A stretch of DNA of 64,000 nucleotides from Streptomyces sp. S.PNR 29 (GCF_030386795.1 NZ_JANUQM010000002.1:1-64000), one strand, 5' to 3'. Shown: positions 35,613 through 43,748, counted from the stretch's first letter. The notes: generated by a model from the letters alone, not told the origin. Program-made: numbers and translations.

Positions 35613-36395
35613 ATGCCCGACATACCGCTGACCATGGTCGCCCTGCTCTGCCTCGCGGCGCTCGCGGCCGGCTGGATCGACGCCGTGGTCGGCGGGGGCG
35701 GGCTCCTGTTGCTGCCGGTGCTGCTGCTCGGGCTGCCGGCCGGCACGCCGGCCGCGCACGCGCTCGGCACCAACAAGGCGGTCGCCATCGTCGGCACGAC
35801 CGGCGCGGCGGTGACCTACGCCCGCAAGGCCCCGGTCGATGTCGGGACGGCCGTGCGCATCGGGCTGGCCGCCCTCGCCGGATCGTCGGCCGGGGCGTTC
35901 TTCGCGGCCGGCATGAGCACGGACGTGCTCAAGCCGGTGATCATGGTGGTGCTGCTCGGGGTCGCCGCCTTCGTGATCCTGCGCCCCGCCTTCGGCACGG
36001 CCCCCGCGACCGGCCCGGCCACCCGCCGCCAGGTCCTCGCGGCGATCGGCCTCGCGGGCCTCGGCATCGGCTTCTACGACGGGCTCATCGGGCCCGGCAC
36101 CGGCACGTTCCTCGTCCTGGCGCTCACCGCCGTCCTCCACCTCGACCTGGTGACCGCCTCCGCCACCGCCAAGATCGTCAACTGCTGCACCAACGCGGGC
36201 GCGCTCGCCATGTTCGCCTGGCAGGGCGCCGTGCTGTGGCAGCCGGCCGCCCTGATGGCCGTGTTCAACCTGGCGGGCGGCACCCTCGGCGCGCACACGG
36301 CCCTGAAGAAGGGCAGCCGCTTCGTGCGGCTCGTGCTGCTGACGGTCGTCTTCGCCCTGGTGGCCGATCTGGCGTACGAGCAGTGGCTGGCCTAG
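35613..36395 (+). CDS. TauE/SafE-family permease
   Basis: 260 residues, about eight membrane segments. The two internal family repeats are visible as GWIDAVVGGGGLLLLPVLLL with ALGTNKAVAIVGTTGAA, and GFYDGLIGPGTGTFLVLALT with SATAKIVNCCTNAGAL. Members export or import sulfite, sulfoacetate or other small organic anions. Start at MPDIPLTM; TACAGT ten bases upstream could be a -10 box giving a near-leaderless message. The TAG stop sits in the CTAG at the edge of the second MITE-like element. Faces the nir operon divergently. Confidence 0.88.
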   Translation: MPDIPLTMVALLCLAALAAGWIDAVVGGGGLLLLPVLLLGLPAGTPAAHALGTNKAVAIVGTTGAAVTYARKAPVDVGTAVRIGLAALAGSSAGAFFAAGMSTDVLKPVIMVVLLGVAAFVILRPAFGTAPATGPATRRQVLAAIGLAGLGIGFYDGLIGPGTGTFLVLALTAVLHLDLVTASATAKIVNCCTNAGALAMFAWQGAVLWQPAALMAVFNLAGGTLGAHTALKKGSRFVRLVLLTVVFALVADLAYEQWLA

Positions 36396-36477
36396 GCCCT
36401 GTCGTTTGGATCAGGCCGGCCGTGAGGTGCGGTGCGTGCCAGACCCCGCGACGCCGGGATGATCCAAACGACAGGGC
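36396..36477. mobile_element. 82-bp MITE-like element, copy 2
   Basis: Preceded by CTAG (36392-36395) and followed by CTGG. Perfect inverted ends: GCCCTGTCGTTTGGATCA inward from the left and its exact complement at the right. Interior nearly identical to the copy at 28087-28170. The left CTAG carries the stop codon of the TauE/SafE gene. Confidence 0.78.
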
Positions 36478-36576
36478 CTGGCGGTATCGGGGGGAGCGCG
36501 GGGCGTACGAGGCAACTGTTCTGTCAGTGCCGCCGTCTAGGCTCGTCGCAGGCAGCAGGAGAGGGGGACGACGGGT

Positions 36577-36984
36577 ATGGGGACGACGCGGCGGCCGGGT
36601 TCGTACGTCTGCGGGGTCGACGCGGCGATCGACGTGATCGGGGGCAAGTGGAAGACATTCATCATCTGGGAGCTGTCCCTGCGTCCGTGCCGCTTCGGTG
36701 AGCTGCGCCGGCAGGTGCCGGGGGTGACGGAGAAGGTGCTCGCCGCGCAGCTGCGGGAACTGGAGGCGGACGGCATCGTCCACCGGGAGGCGTACGACGA
36801 GGTGCCGCCGCGCGTGGAGTACTCGCTGACACCGCGCGGAGCCGCCCTCAACGAGGCGCTGGTCCCGCTGGAGGCGTGGGGCAAGGCGAACATCATCGCC
36901 GGTCCGCCGGCGCCGCACGGTTCAGCGGCTGCCGGTGAGATGCGCGAAGACGACGACGTTGCCCTGATAACCGGTGCTTCGTGA
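36577..36984 (+). CDS. HxlR-family regulator
   Basis: 135 residues. Winged helix of the HxlR type: an N-terminal cysteine (YVCGVDAAIDVIGGKWKTFI), LSLRPCRFGELRRQVPGVTEKVLAAQLRELEADGIVHRE and the wing PPRVEYSLTPRGAAL. These proteins sense redox or aldehyde stress through the N-terminal cysteine; whether this one does is unknown. Its last 63 bp overlap the 3' end of the convergent sortase gene, so antisense coupling is possible. No obvious target next to it. Confidence 0.9.
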   Translation: MGTTRRPGSYVCGVDAAIDVIGGKWKTFIIWELSLRPCRFGELRRQVPGVTEKVLAAQLRELEADGIVHREAYDEVPPRVEYSLTPRGAALNEALVPLEAWGKANIIAGPPAPHGSAAAGEMREDDDVALITGAS

Positions 36985-37542
36985 GTAGTCCCCGCCGCAG
37001 GTGATCACCCGCAGTTCGGGCCGTCGGGCCGCCCCGTACACCTTCTCGTCGGGGAAGTCCTCGGCGGTGTACGCCTCGACCGCGTCCACCGTGAACACCG
37101 CCACTGTGCCGTCGCGCCGGTGCACCTCCACGGTGCTGCCCTTCTTCAGGGCGCCGAGGTCGTAGAAGACGGCGGGACCGTCGGCGTTGTCGACATGCCC
37201 GGCGACGATCGCGGTGCCCGTCTCGCCGGGCGTGGAACCGGCCTCGTACCAGCCGGCGAGGTTCTCCCGCGCGGCGGGCGGCACGTCGAGGCCGCCGCCC
37301 GGGGTGAGGCCGAGGCCCGTCAGCGGGGCGTCGACGCGGATCGACGGGATGCGGATGCGGTCCGGCGGGGCGGCGGGCAACGTCGGGGCTGCGGGCGGCT
37401 CGTGGTCCTGCCCGGAGCGGGCCTGCGCGGCGGACGGCTGCGGCGGGGCGTGCGTCCCGGCGCCGTCCACCAGCAGCCAGGCGCCGCAGCACAGGGCGGC
37501 CACGGTGACGGCCGCTGTGGCGGTGGTGCCGACCCTGCCCAT
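36922..37542 (-). CDS. Class F sortase
   Basis: 206 residues. One N-terminal membrane anchor (TTATAAVTVAALCCGAWLL), a Pro/Ala-rich spacer, and a sortase barrel: DRIRIPSIRVDAPLTGLGLT, GTAIVAGHVDN with the catalytic histidine, and ELRVITCGG with the catalytic cysteine. Class F sortases are actinobacterial and attach or process surface proteins; many have no known substrate. Start at MGRVGTT after GAGGAGAGG. Neighbouring secreted protein (37649-38167) is the natural candidate partner. Gene end overlaps the HxlR gene. Confidence 0.9.
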   Translation of the reverse strand: MGRVGTTATAAVTVAALCCGAWLLVDGAGTHAPPQPSAAQARSGQDHEPPAAPTLPAAPPDRIRIPSIRVDAPLTGLGLTPGGGLDVPPAARENLAGWYEAGSTPGETGTAIVAGHVDNADGPAVFYDLGALKKGSTVEVHRRDGTVAVFTVDAVEAYTAEDFPDEKVYGAARRPELRVITCGGDYSRSTGYQGNVVVFAHLTGSR

Positions 37543-37648
37543 GACGACCCTCTCCTCGAAGGCCCCTGCCCCTCCGGGCCGAGAGGGGCGTCGGACCCGG
37601 AGGGGAGGGGAGTTGCGGTACCGGCGGACGGACAGCGGAGGGTGTCCG

Positions 37649-38167
37649 TCAGATCCCGCCGCCTCTCGCCCGGCGATGCAGGAGCCAGGTACCGCCCGCG
37701 GCGGCGACGGCGAGGGCCGCCACACCGGCCGCGGTCTGTACGGGGTCGGGACCCAGAGCGCCCCCGACCCCCGTCTTCACGCTTCCTCGCGGATGCACCC
37801 GTTCCTGGAGGGGCGTCAGCGTGACCACCAGGTCGCCGGTCACCCGCCGACCGCCCTCGGCGCAGGTGACGGCGATCTCGTACGTCCCCGGATGCGCGCT
37901 CGGCGGCACCCGGAACCGCCCGGTCGCCCCGCCCTCGTGCGCGCTCGGCGCCAGGGCGAAGGCACCGGCGCCCACCGCGCTGGCGTCACCCGCCGCCGTA
38001 CCGCCGTCGCCGCAGGCCGCCGTGCTCACCGTGACGGGGCCGCCCGGCACGACCGAGGAGGGGAACATCTCCAGGCCGTCGGCGTCCACCGCGTGGGCGG
38101 ACGGGGTGAGACCGGCGATGGCGACGGCGAGCGCGGCGGCGGCCGGCAGGCGGGCGGTGCGTCGCAT
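37649..38167 (-). CDS. Secreted, C-terminally anchored protein upstream of sortase
   Basis: 172 residues. Sec signal peptide (MRRTARLPAAAALAVAIAGL, cleavage near AHA), an Ig-like beta domain (GGPVTVSTAACGDGGTAAG ... HPGTYEIAVTCAEGGRRVTG, two cysteines), and a C-terminal hydrophobic helix (TAAGVAALAVAAAGGTWLL) ending in HRRARGGG. There is no LPXTG motif, so it resembles sortase substrates in layout only. Lies 106 bp upstream of the class F sortase on the same strand, a pairing seen widely in Streptomyces. RBS GGAG before ATG. Function unknown. Confidence 0.8.
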   Translation of the reverse strand: MRRTARLPAAAALAVAIAGLTPSAHAVDADGLEMFPSSVVPGGPVTVSTAACGDGGTAAGDASAVGAGAFALAPSAHEGGATGRFRVPPSAHPGTYEIAVTCAEGGRRVTGDLVVTLTPLQERVHPRGSVKTGVGGALGPDPVQTAAGVAALAVAAAGGTWLLHRRARGGGI

Positions 38168-38403
38168 CGGTGCTCCTTCGGGGTCGCGTACCTGCCCTTC
38201 CGAGGTAAGTGGCACCGGGCCCCGCGCGCTTCCTGAAGGTGTGTCAGAAATGGTGTGAACGGGTGGCGGACGTGCGGCCCGGACGCCGACCGACGTGCCA
38301 TTTCAGCAGGTCAACGGCTGGTGGAGGGTGTGTCGCGGAAAGAACCCGAAGGGGGCGGGGCGCGCGGGTGAACGGGTGACCCGGGGGCTCCGCGGACCGA
38401 CGC

Positions 38404-38434
38404 TTGACCTCAATCAAAGTTGAGGTAGCAGGCT
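38404..38434 (+). promoter_or_regulatory. SoxR box and 19-bp-spaced promoter, probably leaderless
   Basis: TTGACC (-35, 38404-38409), a dyad ACCTCAA...TTGAGGT (38407-38426) and CAGGCT (-10, 38429-38434), with the long 19-bp spacer typical of MerR/SoxR promoters. The dyad matches the Streptomyces SoxR box. A start 7 bp after the -10 box is at or next to the ATG at 38442. An FMN reductase (SCO2478) is a known SoxR target in S. coelicolor. Confidence 0.85.
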
Positions 38435-38441
38435 GTCCCGC

Positions 38442-39026
38442 ATGCAGACCACGCCATCACCCCTTCACGTCACCGTCGTCGTCGGCAGCAACCGCCACGG
38501 CCGCTTCGGCTCCGTCGTCGCCGACTGGCTCCTCGGCCACGTCCGGGACCGGGACGACCTGGTCCCCGAAGTCGTGGACGTCGCCGAGACGGACCTGCCC
38601 ACGACCTTCGCCCGCACCCCGGAGGCGACCGCAGCACTGGCCGAGATCACCCCGAAACTCGCGGGCGCCGACGCGTTCGTCGTGCTCACCCCCGAGTACA
38701 ACCACTCGTTCCCGGCCGGCCTGAAGAACCTCATCGACTGGCACTACGCCGAGTGGCGCGCCAAGCCGGTCGCCCTCGTCTCCTACGGCGGCATCTCCGG
38801 CGGCCTGCGCGCCGTCGAACACCTCCGCCAGGTCTTCGCCGAACTCCACGCCGTCACCGTCCGCGACACCGTCTCCTTCCACAACGCGGGCGCGTCCTTC
38901 GACGACGCGGGCCGGCTCAAGGACCCGTCGGGACCGGACGCGGCGCTGAAGACGATGCTGGATCAGGTGGTGTGGTGGGGGGAGGCGTTGCGGGAGGCGC
39001 GTGGGAGGCGGCCGTATGCGGGGTGA
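38442..39026 (+). CDS. NAD(P)H-dependent FMN reductase, SoxR regulon
   Basis: 194 residues, flavodoxin-like fold. VTVVVGSNRHGRFGSVVADW forms the FMN phosphate loop, VVLTPEYNHSFPAGLKNLIDW and VSYGGISGGLRAVEHLRQVF bind the flavin ring and dimerise, as in azoreductase/ChrR-type quinone reductases. Cytosolic. Controlled by a clear SoxR box, so it should be induced by redox-active compounds such as endogenous pigments and likely detoxifies quinones. Matches what I recall for SCO2478. The foreign-looking island begins about 100 bp downstream. Confidence 0.93.
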   Translation: MQTTPSPLHVTVVVGSNRHGRFGSVVADWLLGHVRDRDDLVPEVVDVAETDLPTTFARTPEATAALAEITPKLAGADAFVVLTPEYNHSFPAGLKNLIDWHYAEWRAKPVALVSYGGISGGLRAVEHLRQVFAELHAVTVRDTVSFHNAGASFDDAGRLKDPSGPDAALKTMLDQVVWWGEALREARGRRPYAG

Positions 39027-39134
39027 GGCGGCCCGGTGAACAAGCCGGTCTGGCTGTCGTGGTCCGGCACCGGCACCAGGGGTTCCCGGTTCCCTCTACC
39101 GCCACTTCGGTTCTGACCCCGCCGCTGCACCGGC

Positions 39135-39219
39135 TGGATTCGGCACATCACCCTGCCCATGCCGGCGCATGCCTTCCTGGCCGTCATGTCCGTCGACGCC
39201 GCGGCAGAGAAAGTGAGAC
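39135..39219 (+). pseudogene. Degraded transposase-like fragment
   Basis: Translation from the TGG at 39135 gives WIRHITLPMPAHAFLAVMSV followed by DAAAEK, which resembles the C-terminal HITLAMLAHAFLAV segment of common Streptomyces IS transposases. There is an upstream stop and no intact gene; the stretch 39027-39219 holds nothing else. Recognition is by eye and short, so it may be chance, but it lies exactly at the edge of the low-GC cluster. Confidence 0.4.
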
Positions 39220-39948
39220 TCATGTCCGGCCCTGCGCCCGAAGCCGTTGATCCGCGGCCAATCGGCCGACCGCCTCTTCGAAGGTGCAGTCGGCCAGAGA
39301 CGGAATCACCAGATCAGCCTGGGACAAGTCCATGTCGGACGTGAGCTTGTTCGGGACGGCTATGCACAAGAGCCCTGCCAGCTTGGCCGCGCGGATGCCG
39401 TTGGGGGAATCCTCGACGGCAAGGGCAGCCTCAGGAGGCACTCCCAGCGCCGCACATGTTCTCAGGTAGAGGTCAGGCGCAGGCTTGCCCGGGATTCGTG
39501 GCCCAGCGCATGAGATGGCCGTGAAGCTGTCGGACACGCTCAGACGGCGCAGGTTGCCCAGGACCCACTCGGACGGAGAGCTGGAGGCCACACCAAGCAG
39601 CACCCCCTGTTCGCCCGCGTCTCTCAGCCAATTCGTCACTCCCGGCATGACATTCTCCTGCGCACAGAGCTCTCTGCTCCGCTGCACTCGCCAGCGCCGG
39701 GCCTCGTGTTCGTCTATCTCCGGACAATACTTCAATAGGTTCGGCATCAAGTCACGGTTCAGCGACGAGCCGATTCGCCGCTTCCACTCGACGAGCGATG
39801 GAGGCGGACATCCATGGTGGGCAAACAGATCCATCCACGACTGAAGCAGTGATGTCTCCGTGTCCACAATGACACCGTCGAAGTCGAACACTATGGCTCG
39901 GACAGCGATACCGTCGCCCAACGACCTCGCTCTGATGTCGGGTTTCAT
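39220..39948 (-). CDS. HAD-superfamily phosphatase/phosphomutase-like protein
   Basis: 242 residues from the ATG at 39948, which has GGTGGGA 7 bp upstream (the longer frame lacks one). Nucleophile motif AIVFDFDGVIVDTE, motif II VASSSPSEWV, lysine region GKPAPDLYLRTCAALGV and acidic motif AVEDSPNGIRAAKLAG place it in the beta-phosphoglucomutase/CbbY-like subfamily with an alpha-helical cap. Usual substrates are sugar or nucleotide phosphates. Last gene of the six-gene operon, 41 bp after the glycosyltransferase. Could dephosphorylate an intermediate made by the PurC-like enzyme or provide a sugar phosphate; inferred. Confidence 0.87.
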   Translation of the reverse strand: MKPDIRARSLGDGIAVRAIVFDFDGVIVDTETSLLQSWMDLFAHHGCPPPSLVEWKRRIGSSLNRDLMPNLLKYCPEIDEHEARRWRVQRSRELCAQENVMPGVTNWLRDAGEQGVLLGVASSSPSEWVLGNLRRLSVSDSFTAISCAGPRIPGKPAPDLYLRTCAALGVPPEAALAVEDSPNGIRAAKLAGLLCIAVPNKLTSDMDLSQADLVIPSLADCTFEEAVGRLAADQRLRAQGRT

Positions 39949-39989
39949 GCTGTGATCCCACCGCCTTTGGCCAGATGCCCGAAAAGACG

Positions 39990-41276
39990 TCAAAGTCGCC
40001 GCCCCCACAGGTGATGTAGCGACTCGACGAGATTCGGAACAATGTCCCGGTCGCGCGCCACCTTCTCGTGTGCCGACTGGCAGATCTTCCGCGTCTCCTC
40101 AATCGAATAGTTGAGCGCACGCCTGATCGCGTCTGTCAGGGATCCGGCCTCGGTAGGCGCGTAGAAGAGCCCTGTCTGGCCGTCCTCTATCTGTTCGAGG
40201 AAGCCGTCGCAGGCCGGCGCTACCACGACGGGGCCTCCGTTCCTGGCCCACATGGCCACCTCGAAGGGCACGTTGGCCAACGGCTCACCGAGCGATGTGC
40301 AGGCAACGATCCGTGTCTCCTCGAGCGCACACAGGGCTCTCGGAAGCTCGCGCGTGAAGCGAGGGACAAGTGTCGCCCTGACTCCGTGCTCGGCGATGAG
40401 CCTCCGGTACTCGTCCAGGATCGGCCCCGAGTGACTGTAAGGGACTGCGACCAGCGCCAGATGCACCTGGTCCCGGAGCGGACCGAGAGCCCGAATCAGT
40501 GTGTCAACCCCCTTGATGGGGTCCGCCCGGCCAAAGGACAGAACAATCGGACGGTCAGTCGGGACACCCCACTTGGCAACGGTACGGCGCGCTTCTTCCT
40601 GACCGCACGCCTGAAGGTCGCAGCTCGCAAGATCAAGGCTGGATCGAAAAGGAATCAACCGATCCGTGCGCAGACCGTACACATCACGAAGGTGGGATGT
40701 GAAAAACTGGCCAATATCCGCCACCCAGGCGTGACGAGAACCGTTCACATGCTCAATGCATTCCTGTTCCCACGCCCTTCTCCCTGTGGTTGGCCTGGTG
40801 CCGTGAATCGCGTCCGTGCTGTACAGGGCATGGACTGTCTTGATATGAGCGCCATAGGGACGAGCGCTGTCGGCGATGTAGCGGGAAACACCGGCAAAAG
40901 GAGTGTCGACGGCGATGACGGCCAACTCATCCACTTCTTTGGAAAAACGGATCGCGGCTTCGGCAGCCTCCTTGGACAGAGCCTCCCACGTGTCGACGGA
41001 CCACAGACCGGATGTCGCGCCAGAAGGCAACCCGAAGAGTCGTCCGCCCATGTTCTTGACGATGCGCTGAGCCCACAGCAGATCGTCTTCGTTGTAGGCA
41101 AGGGTCTGGCTGCCGGGTGCCGGGAAGGCGACGTCGAGGGCGAAAGAACCAAATTCACTCTCGATGTCAGCCCGACGCTTATCCATTCCCCCCAGGAGCG
41201 TCTTCGTTTGCCTGCCGATGCCGTTGGTGTTGTTGCAAACACCGTTATAGGTGCAATAAAGAATACCGCGCTTCAC
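39990..41276 (-). CDS. GT4-family glycosyltransferase
   Basis: 428 residues from a GTG at 41276 with GAGGTGA 5 bp upstream and 24 bp after the MFS stop. GT-B fold: N-terminal NGVCNNTNGIGRQTKTLLGG (acceptor loop) and C-terminal IVLSFGRADPIKGVDTLIRA with VACTSLGEPLANVPFEVAMW, matching the GT4 donor-binding E-x7-E-like region. Retaining transferase that uses a nucleotide sugar. Not membrane-bound. In this operon it probably glycosylates a small molecule or peptide rather than a cell polymer. Relatively A+T-rich coding sequence compared with the rest of the window. Confidence 0.88.
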   Translation of the reverse strand: MKRGILYCTYNGVCNNTNGIGRQTKTLLGGMDKRRADIESEFGSFALDVAFPAPGSQTLAYNEDDLLWAQRIVKNMGGRLFGLPSGATSGLWSVDTWEALSKEAAEAAIRFSKEVDELAVIAVDTPFAGVSRYIADSARPYGAHIKTVHALYSTDAIHGTRPTTGRRAWEQECIEHVNGSRHAWVADIGQFFTSHLRDVYGLRTDRLIPFRSSLDLASCDLQACGQEEARRTVAKWGVPTDRPIVLSFGRADPIKGVDTLIRALGPLRDQVHLALVAVPYSHSGPILDEYRRLIAEHGVRATLVPRFTRELPRALCALEETRIVACTSLGEPLANVPFEVAMWARNGGPVVVAPACDGFLEQIEDGQTGLFYAPTEAGSLTDAIRRALNYSIEETRKICQSAHEKVARDRDIVPNLVESLHHLWGRRL

Positions 41277-41299
41277 TTTAGTCACCTCGGACTGGTGAG

Positions 41300-42523
41300 T
41301 CACACCTGTAGATTCCTTGCCTGCATATCTTCCCGGCTGGGGACCAGCAACGTGGCCGAACCGCGGATCGTTCCACCCGCCACAAGAGCCAGGGCAGGCC
41401 CCAGGCCGTCGCCGAAAACGCCGGTTAGCCAATCTGCGAGGACCGCTCCGAAAATGGCCCCCGTGGGATGGGCCGTCCAGGTGAGCGTCTTCATCGTCGC
41501 CACCACTCGTCCCATGCTGGATTCGTCGACGATGGACTGACGAATGGCGGCGGCGTTGATATTCCAAACAGGCAGAAAGAAGGCTGAGGTGGCCGCAATG
41601 AGACACATCAGTGAGACCTTCGCGCCTGTCAGTGACAGCGGAACAAAGACCCATGGCGCCCCGAGCATGACCGAGCCAAGGATCATGGTGCGCGCCAGCC
41701 CGAGCGCCCTGGTGACCTTCCTGGAGGAGAGTGCTCCGAGACAGGCGCCCAGGCTTCCTGAGGTAAGAATTATTCCCAGCCACAAGGGCTCGAGCCGTAG
41801 CCCGCGGTAAACAAACACCGGAAGTACCGCCAATATGACGGCGAAGCCGAAGTTCGATGTAGTTGATTTTAGAGCGAGAGGGAGCAGCACAGCGTCTTTC
41901 CTGACCATGATCAGCCCTGCTCTTATCTCGTCCACGATCCTCGAACGAGGTTGCACTCTGAGATGTGTCTCAGGAGCCCTCGGTAGGCCAAGAACGGACA
42001 CCGCGGACGTCGCGGCATTGGCAATCAGCGAAAAGGGTGCACCGAACATCTTGATGAGAAGGCCGGAGACAGCGGGTCCCATGACCTGGGAGACTGAACG
42101 GCTCGCTTCGAGACCGGCATAAGCCGTATGCGGATTCCGGGTGCCCGCAATCGCAGGGACGTAGGCCTGTACGGCGACCTCGAAGAAGACCGCAGCCGTA
42201 CCGATGATGAATCCGGCAATGTACATTTGACCCAGGTGGAGCAAGTCGAACGCGGCAGCCAATGGTATCGAGGCGACACTCAGCAGGCGGATCAGGTCGG
42301 CACAGACAATCATTCGTCGGCGCGAGAATCGATCGGTCAGGGCCCCGGCGAACAGCCCTGCAAGGGGGTAGCCGAGATTGATCACGGCATTGAGTGCCCC
42401 GGCCTCGAGGGCCGAGGCATTCAGCACCAAGATCGCGATCGCAGGGAGAGCCGATTCCGCGATCTGGTCGCCCAGCATGCTGGTCGACTGGCACACAAGG
42501 AACTTGCTATAGCGTCGGCTCAT
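41300..42523 (-). CDS. MFS exporter, EntS-like
   Basis: 407 residues, 12 membrane segments. SRRYSKFLVCQSTSMLGDQI at the start and FAGALTDRFSRRRMIVCADL as motif A are characteristic of the EntS/MFS_3 group, which exports siderophores, macrolides and small natural products. Its ATG overlaps the stop of the PurC-like gene (ATGA), so it is translationally coupled to that enzyme; the obvious role is export of the cluster's product and self-protection. Codon use includes many A/T-ending codons unusual for the host. Confidence 0.9.
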   Translation of the reverse strand: MSRRYSKFLVCQSTSMLGDQIAESALPAIAILVLNASALEAGALNAVINLGYPLAGLFAGALTDRFSRRRMIVCADLIRLLSVASIPLAAAFDLLHLGQMYIAGFIIGTAAVFFEVAVQAYVPAIAGTRNPHTAYAGLEASRSVSQVMGPAVSGLLIKMFGAPFSLIANAATSAVSVLGLPRAPETHLRVQPRSRIVDEIRAGLIMVRKDAVLLPLALKSTTSNFGFAVILAVLPVFVYRGLRLEPLWLGIILTSGSLGACLGALSSRKVTRALGLARTMILGSVMLGAPWVFVPLSLTGAKVSLMCLIAATSAFFLPVWNINAAAIRQSIVDESSMGRVVATMKTLTWTAHPTGAIFGAVLADWLTGVFGDGLGPALALVAGGTIRGSATLLVPSREDMQARNLQV

Positions 42524-43527
42524 CCACGGGCCGCATCAATCCAGTCCTGAATCGAATGATTCGATAGGCGCACGTATACTTCCCGATAGAGGTCTGCTGT
42601 TCTCTGGATGATCCGGCGGGGGATCTGCGGAGCAGGGAGGGAACGATTCCATCGCTGCGATGTCAACCACTCCTTGATCGCGCGCCGGTCGAAAGACAGC
42701 GGAACCTCACCAGGACGCCAGGAGCCCGCAAGCCAGAAACGACTTGAGTCAGGAGTGAGGACTTCGTCGGCCAGGGTGATCCGCCCCATCTCGTCGAAAC
42801 CGAACTCGAACTTGGTGTCGGCGATGACGATGCCCCGGGTCCTGGCAATGCGGGCGGCCTGCTTGTAGAGATCGAGACTGCGTTTCCTGAGGGTATCGAA
42901 GACGTTGCGTCCCACCAGGTCGAGCGCAGCCCTGGACGAAATGTTCTGATCACCGTCCGCGCACTTGAGTGCGGGCGTGAACAGTGGCTCGGGAAAGGGG
43001 TCGGCCAACCTCATTCCCTTGGGCATTACGTCACCCCCGACTCGCCCGGTGCTCCTGTACTCGTCCCAGGCGGATCCGGTAATGTGCCCACGCACTACAC
43101 ATTCCAGGGGAATCATCCTGAGTTTCCTCACGACAACCGCGCGGCCGGCGAGATGGGAAATCCGGTCCGGCAGTTCCGATGCCCGCCATGCGAGCAGATG
43201 GTGGGGGGCACTGTCCAGGTTGTCCAGCCAGAACTTCGTCAGTGCCGTAACCACCAGCCCTTTGCCCGGAACCTCGTCACTGAGCACCCTGTCGAACGCC
43301 GACATGCGGTCGCTTGCTATGAGGGCGAGCTTGCCGTGCGCGCCTGGGCGGTGCGGGGGCACTACCTCGTAGATGTCACGAACCTTTCCTGACGAGCGGA
43401 ACCGCAACTGATTCCTCGTTGTCTCACTCCACGGTCGCGGCATGCTCAAGCGAGGGCTCTCCCGAACGTCGGGAGCGGATATCTCAGTCACCGCCGATGC
43501 CCCCGACCGGGCCTGATGCTTCTCCAT
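42520..43527 (-). CDS. SAICAR-synthetase (PurC) paralogue, probably recruited ligase
   Basis: 335 residues, start ATG 43527 with AGAGGTGA 6 bp upstream. The ATP-binding core is intact: GKVRDIYEV, ASDRMSAFDRVLSDEVPGKG, IPLECVVRGHITGSAWDEY, IVIADTKFEFGFDEMGRITL and VLTPDSSRFW. PurC joins aspartate to a carboxyimidazole through an acyl phosphate. Here the loop that reads FTPATKA...GEHDENIS in housekeeping enzymes is FTPALKCADGDQNIS, losing the Thr and the His-Asp-Glu residues, and there is a 35-residue N-terminal extension. No other purine genes are nearby. PurC paralogues occur in nucleoside-antibiotic clusters (pentostatin/coformycin type), so altered substrate use is likely. Confidence 0.88.
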   Translation of the reverse strand: MEKHQARSGASAVTEISAPDVRESPRLSMPRPWSETTRNQLRFRSSGKVRDIYEVVPPHRPGAHGKLALIASDRMSAFDRVLSDEVPGKGLVVTALTKFWLDNLDSAPHHLLAWRASELPDRISHLAGRAVVVRKLRMIPLECVVRGHITGSAWDEYRSTGRVGGDVMPKGMRLADPFPEPLFTPALKCADGDQNISSRAALDLVGRNVFDTLRKRSLDLYKQAARIARTRGIVIADTKFEFGFDEMGRITLADEVLTPDSSRFWLAGSWRPGEVPLSFDRRAIKEWLTSQRWNRSLPAPQIPRRIIQRTADLYREVYVRLSNHSIQDWIDAARG

Positions 43528-43577
43528 ATACCGTCACCTCTGCGGATGGAAGGCGAGAATCGACTTCTTTCGGGCCG

Positions 43578-43748
43578 TCAGTCCCACCCCGTGGTATCCG
43601 AGTCAGAGGTGACTTCCTTGATGGCCAGAGGAACGATGGGCGCGGAAAAGTGGCGATGGTCCACGCCGTCAATCATGGCCGTCGCAACGGGCCCGGCGAG
43701 ACCGAGGACGAGAGTGGTCTTCTTCATGCTCTTGTAGGTGCGGGACAT
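43578..43748 (-). CDS. 56-residue peptide, candidate precursor peptide
   Basis: Begins MSRTYKSMKKTTLVLGLAG and ends TSDSDTTGWD; too short for most gene callers. An ideal GGAGG ends 7 bases before the ATG. Residues 6-10 are basic, 11-25 hydrophobic with an Ala-Thr-Ala stretch (signal- or leader-like), and the last 31 are polar and acidic with no cysteine. It is 50 bp upstream of the PurC-like ligase in the same operon. It resembles no precursor family I know. Possible roles: a RiPP precursor whose C-terminal Asp is modified, a small exported peptide, or a chaperone-like accessory peptide. The gene is well supported, its role is not. Confidence 0.7.
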   Translation of the reverse strand: MSRTYKSMKKTTLVLGLAGPVATAMIDGVDHRHFSAPIVPLAIKEVTSDSDTTGWD

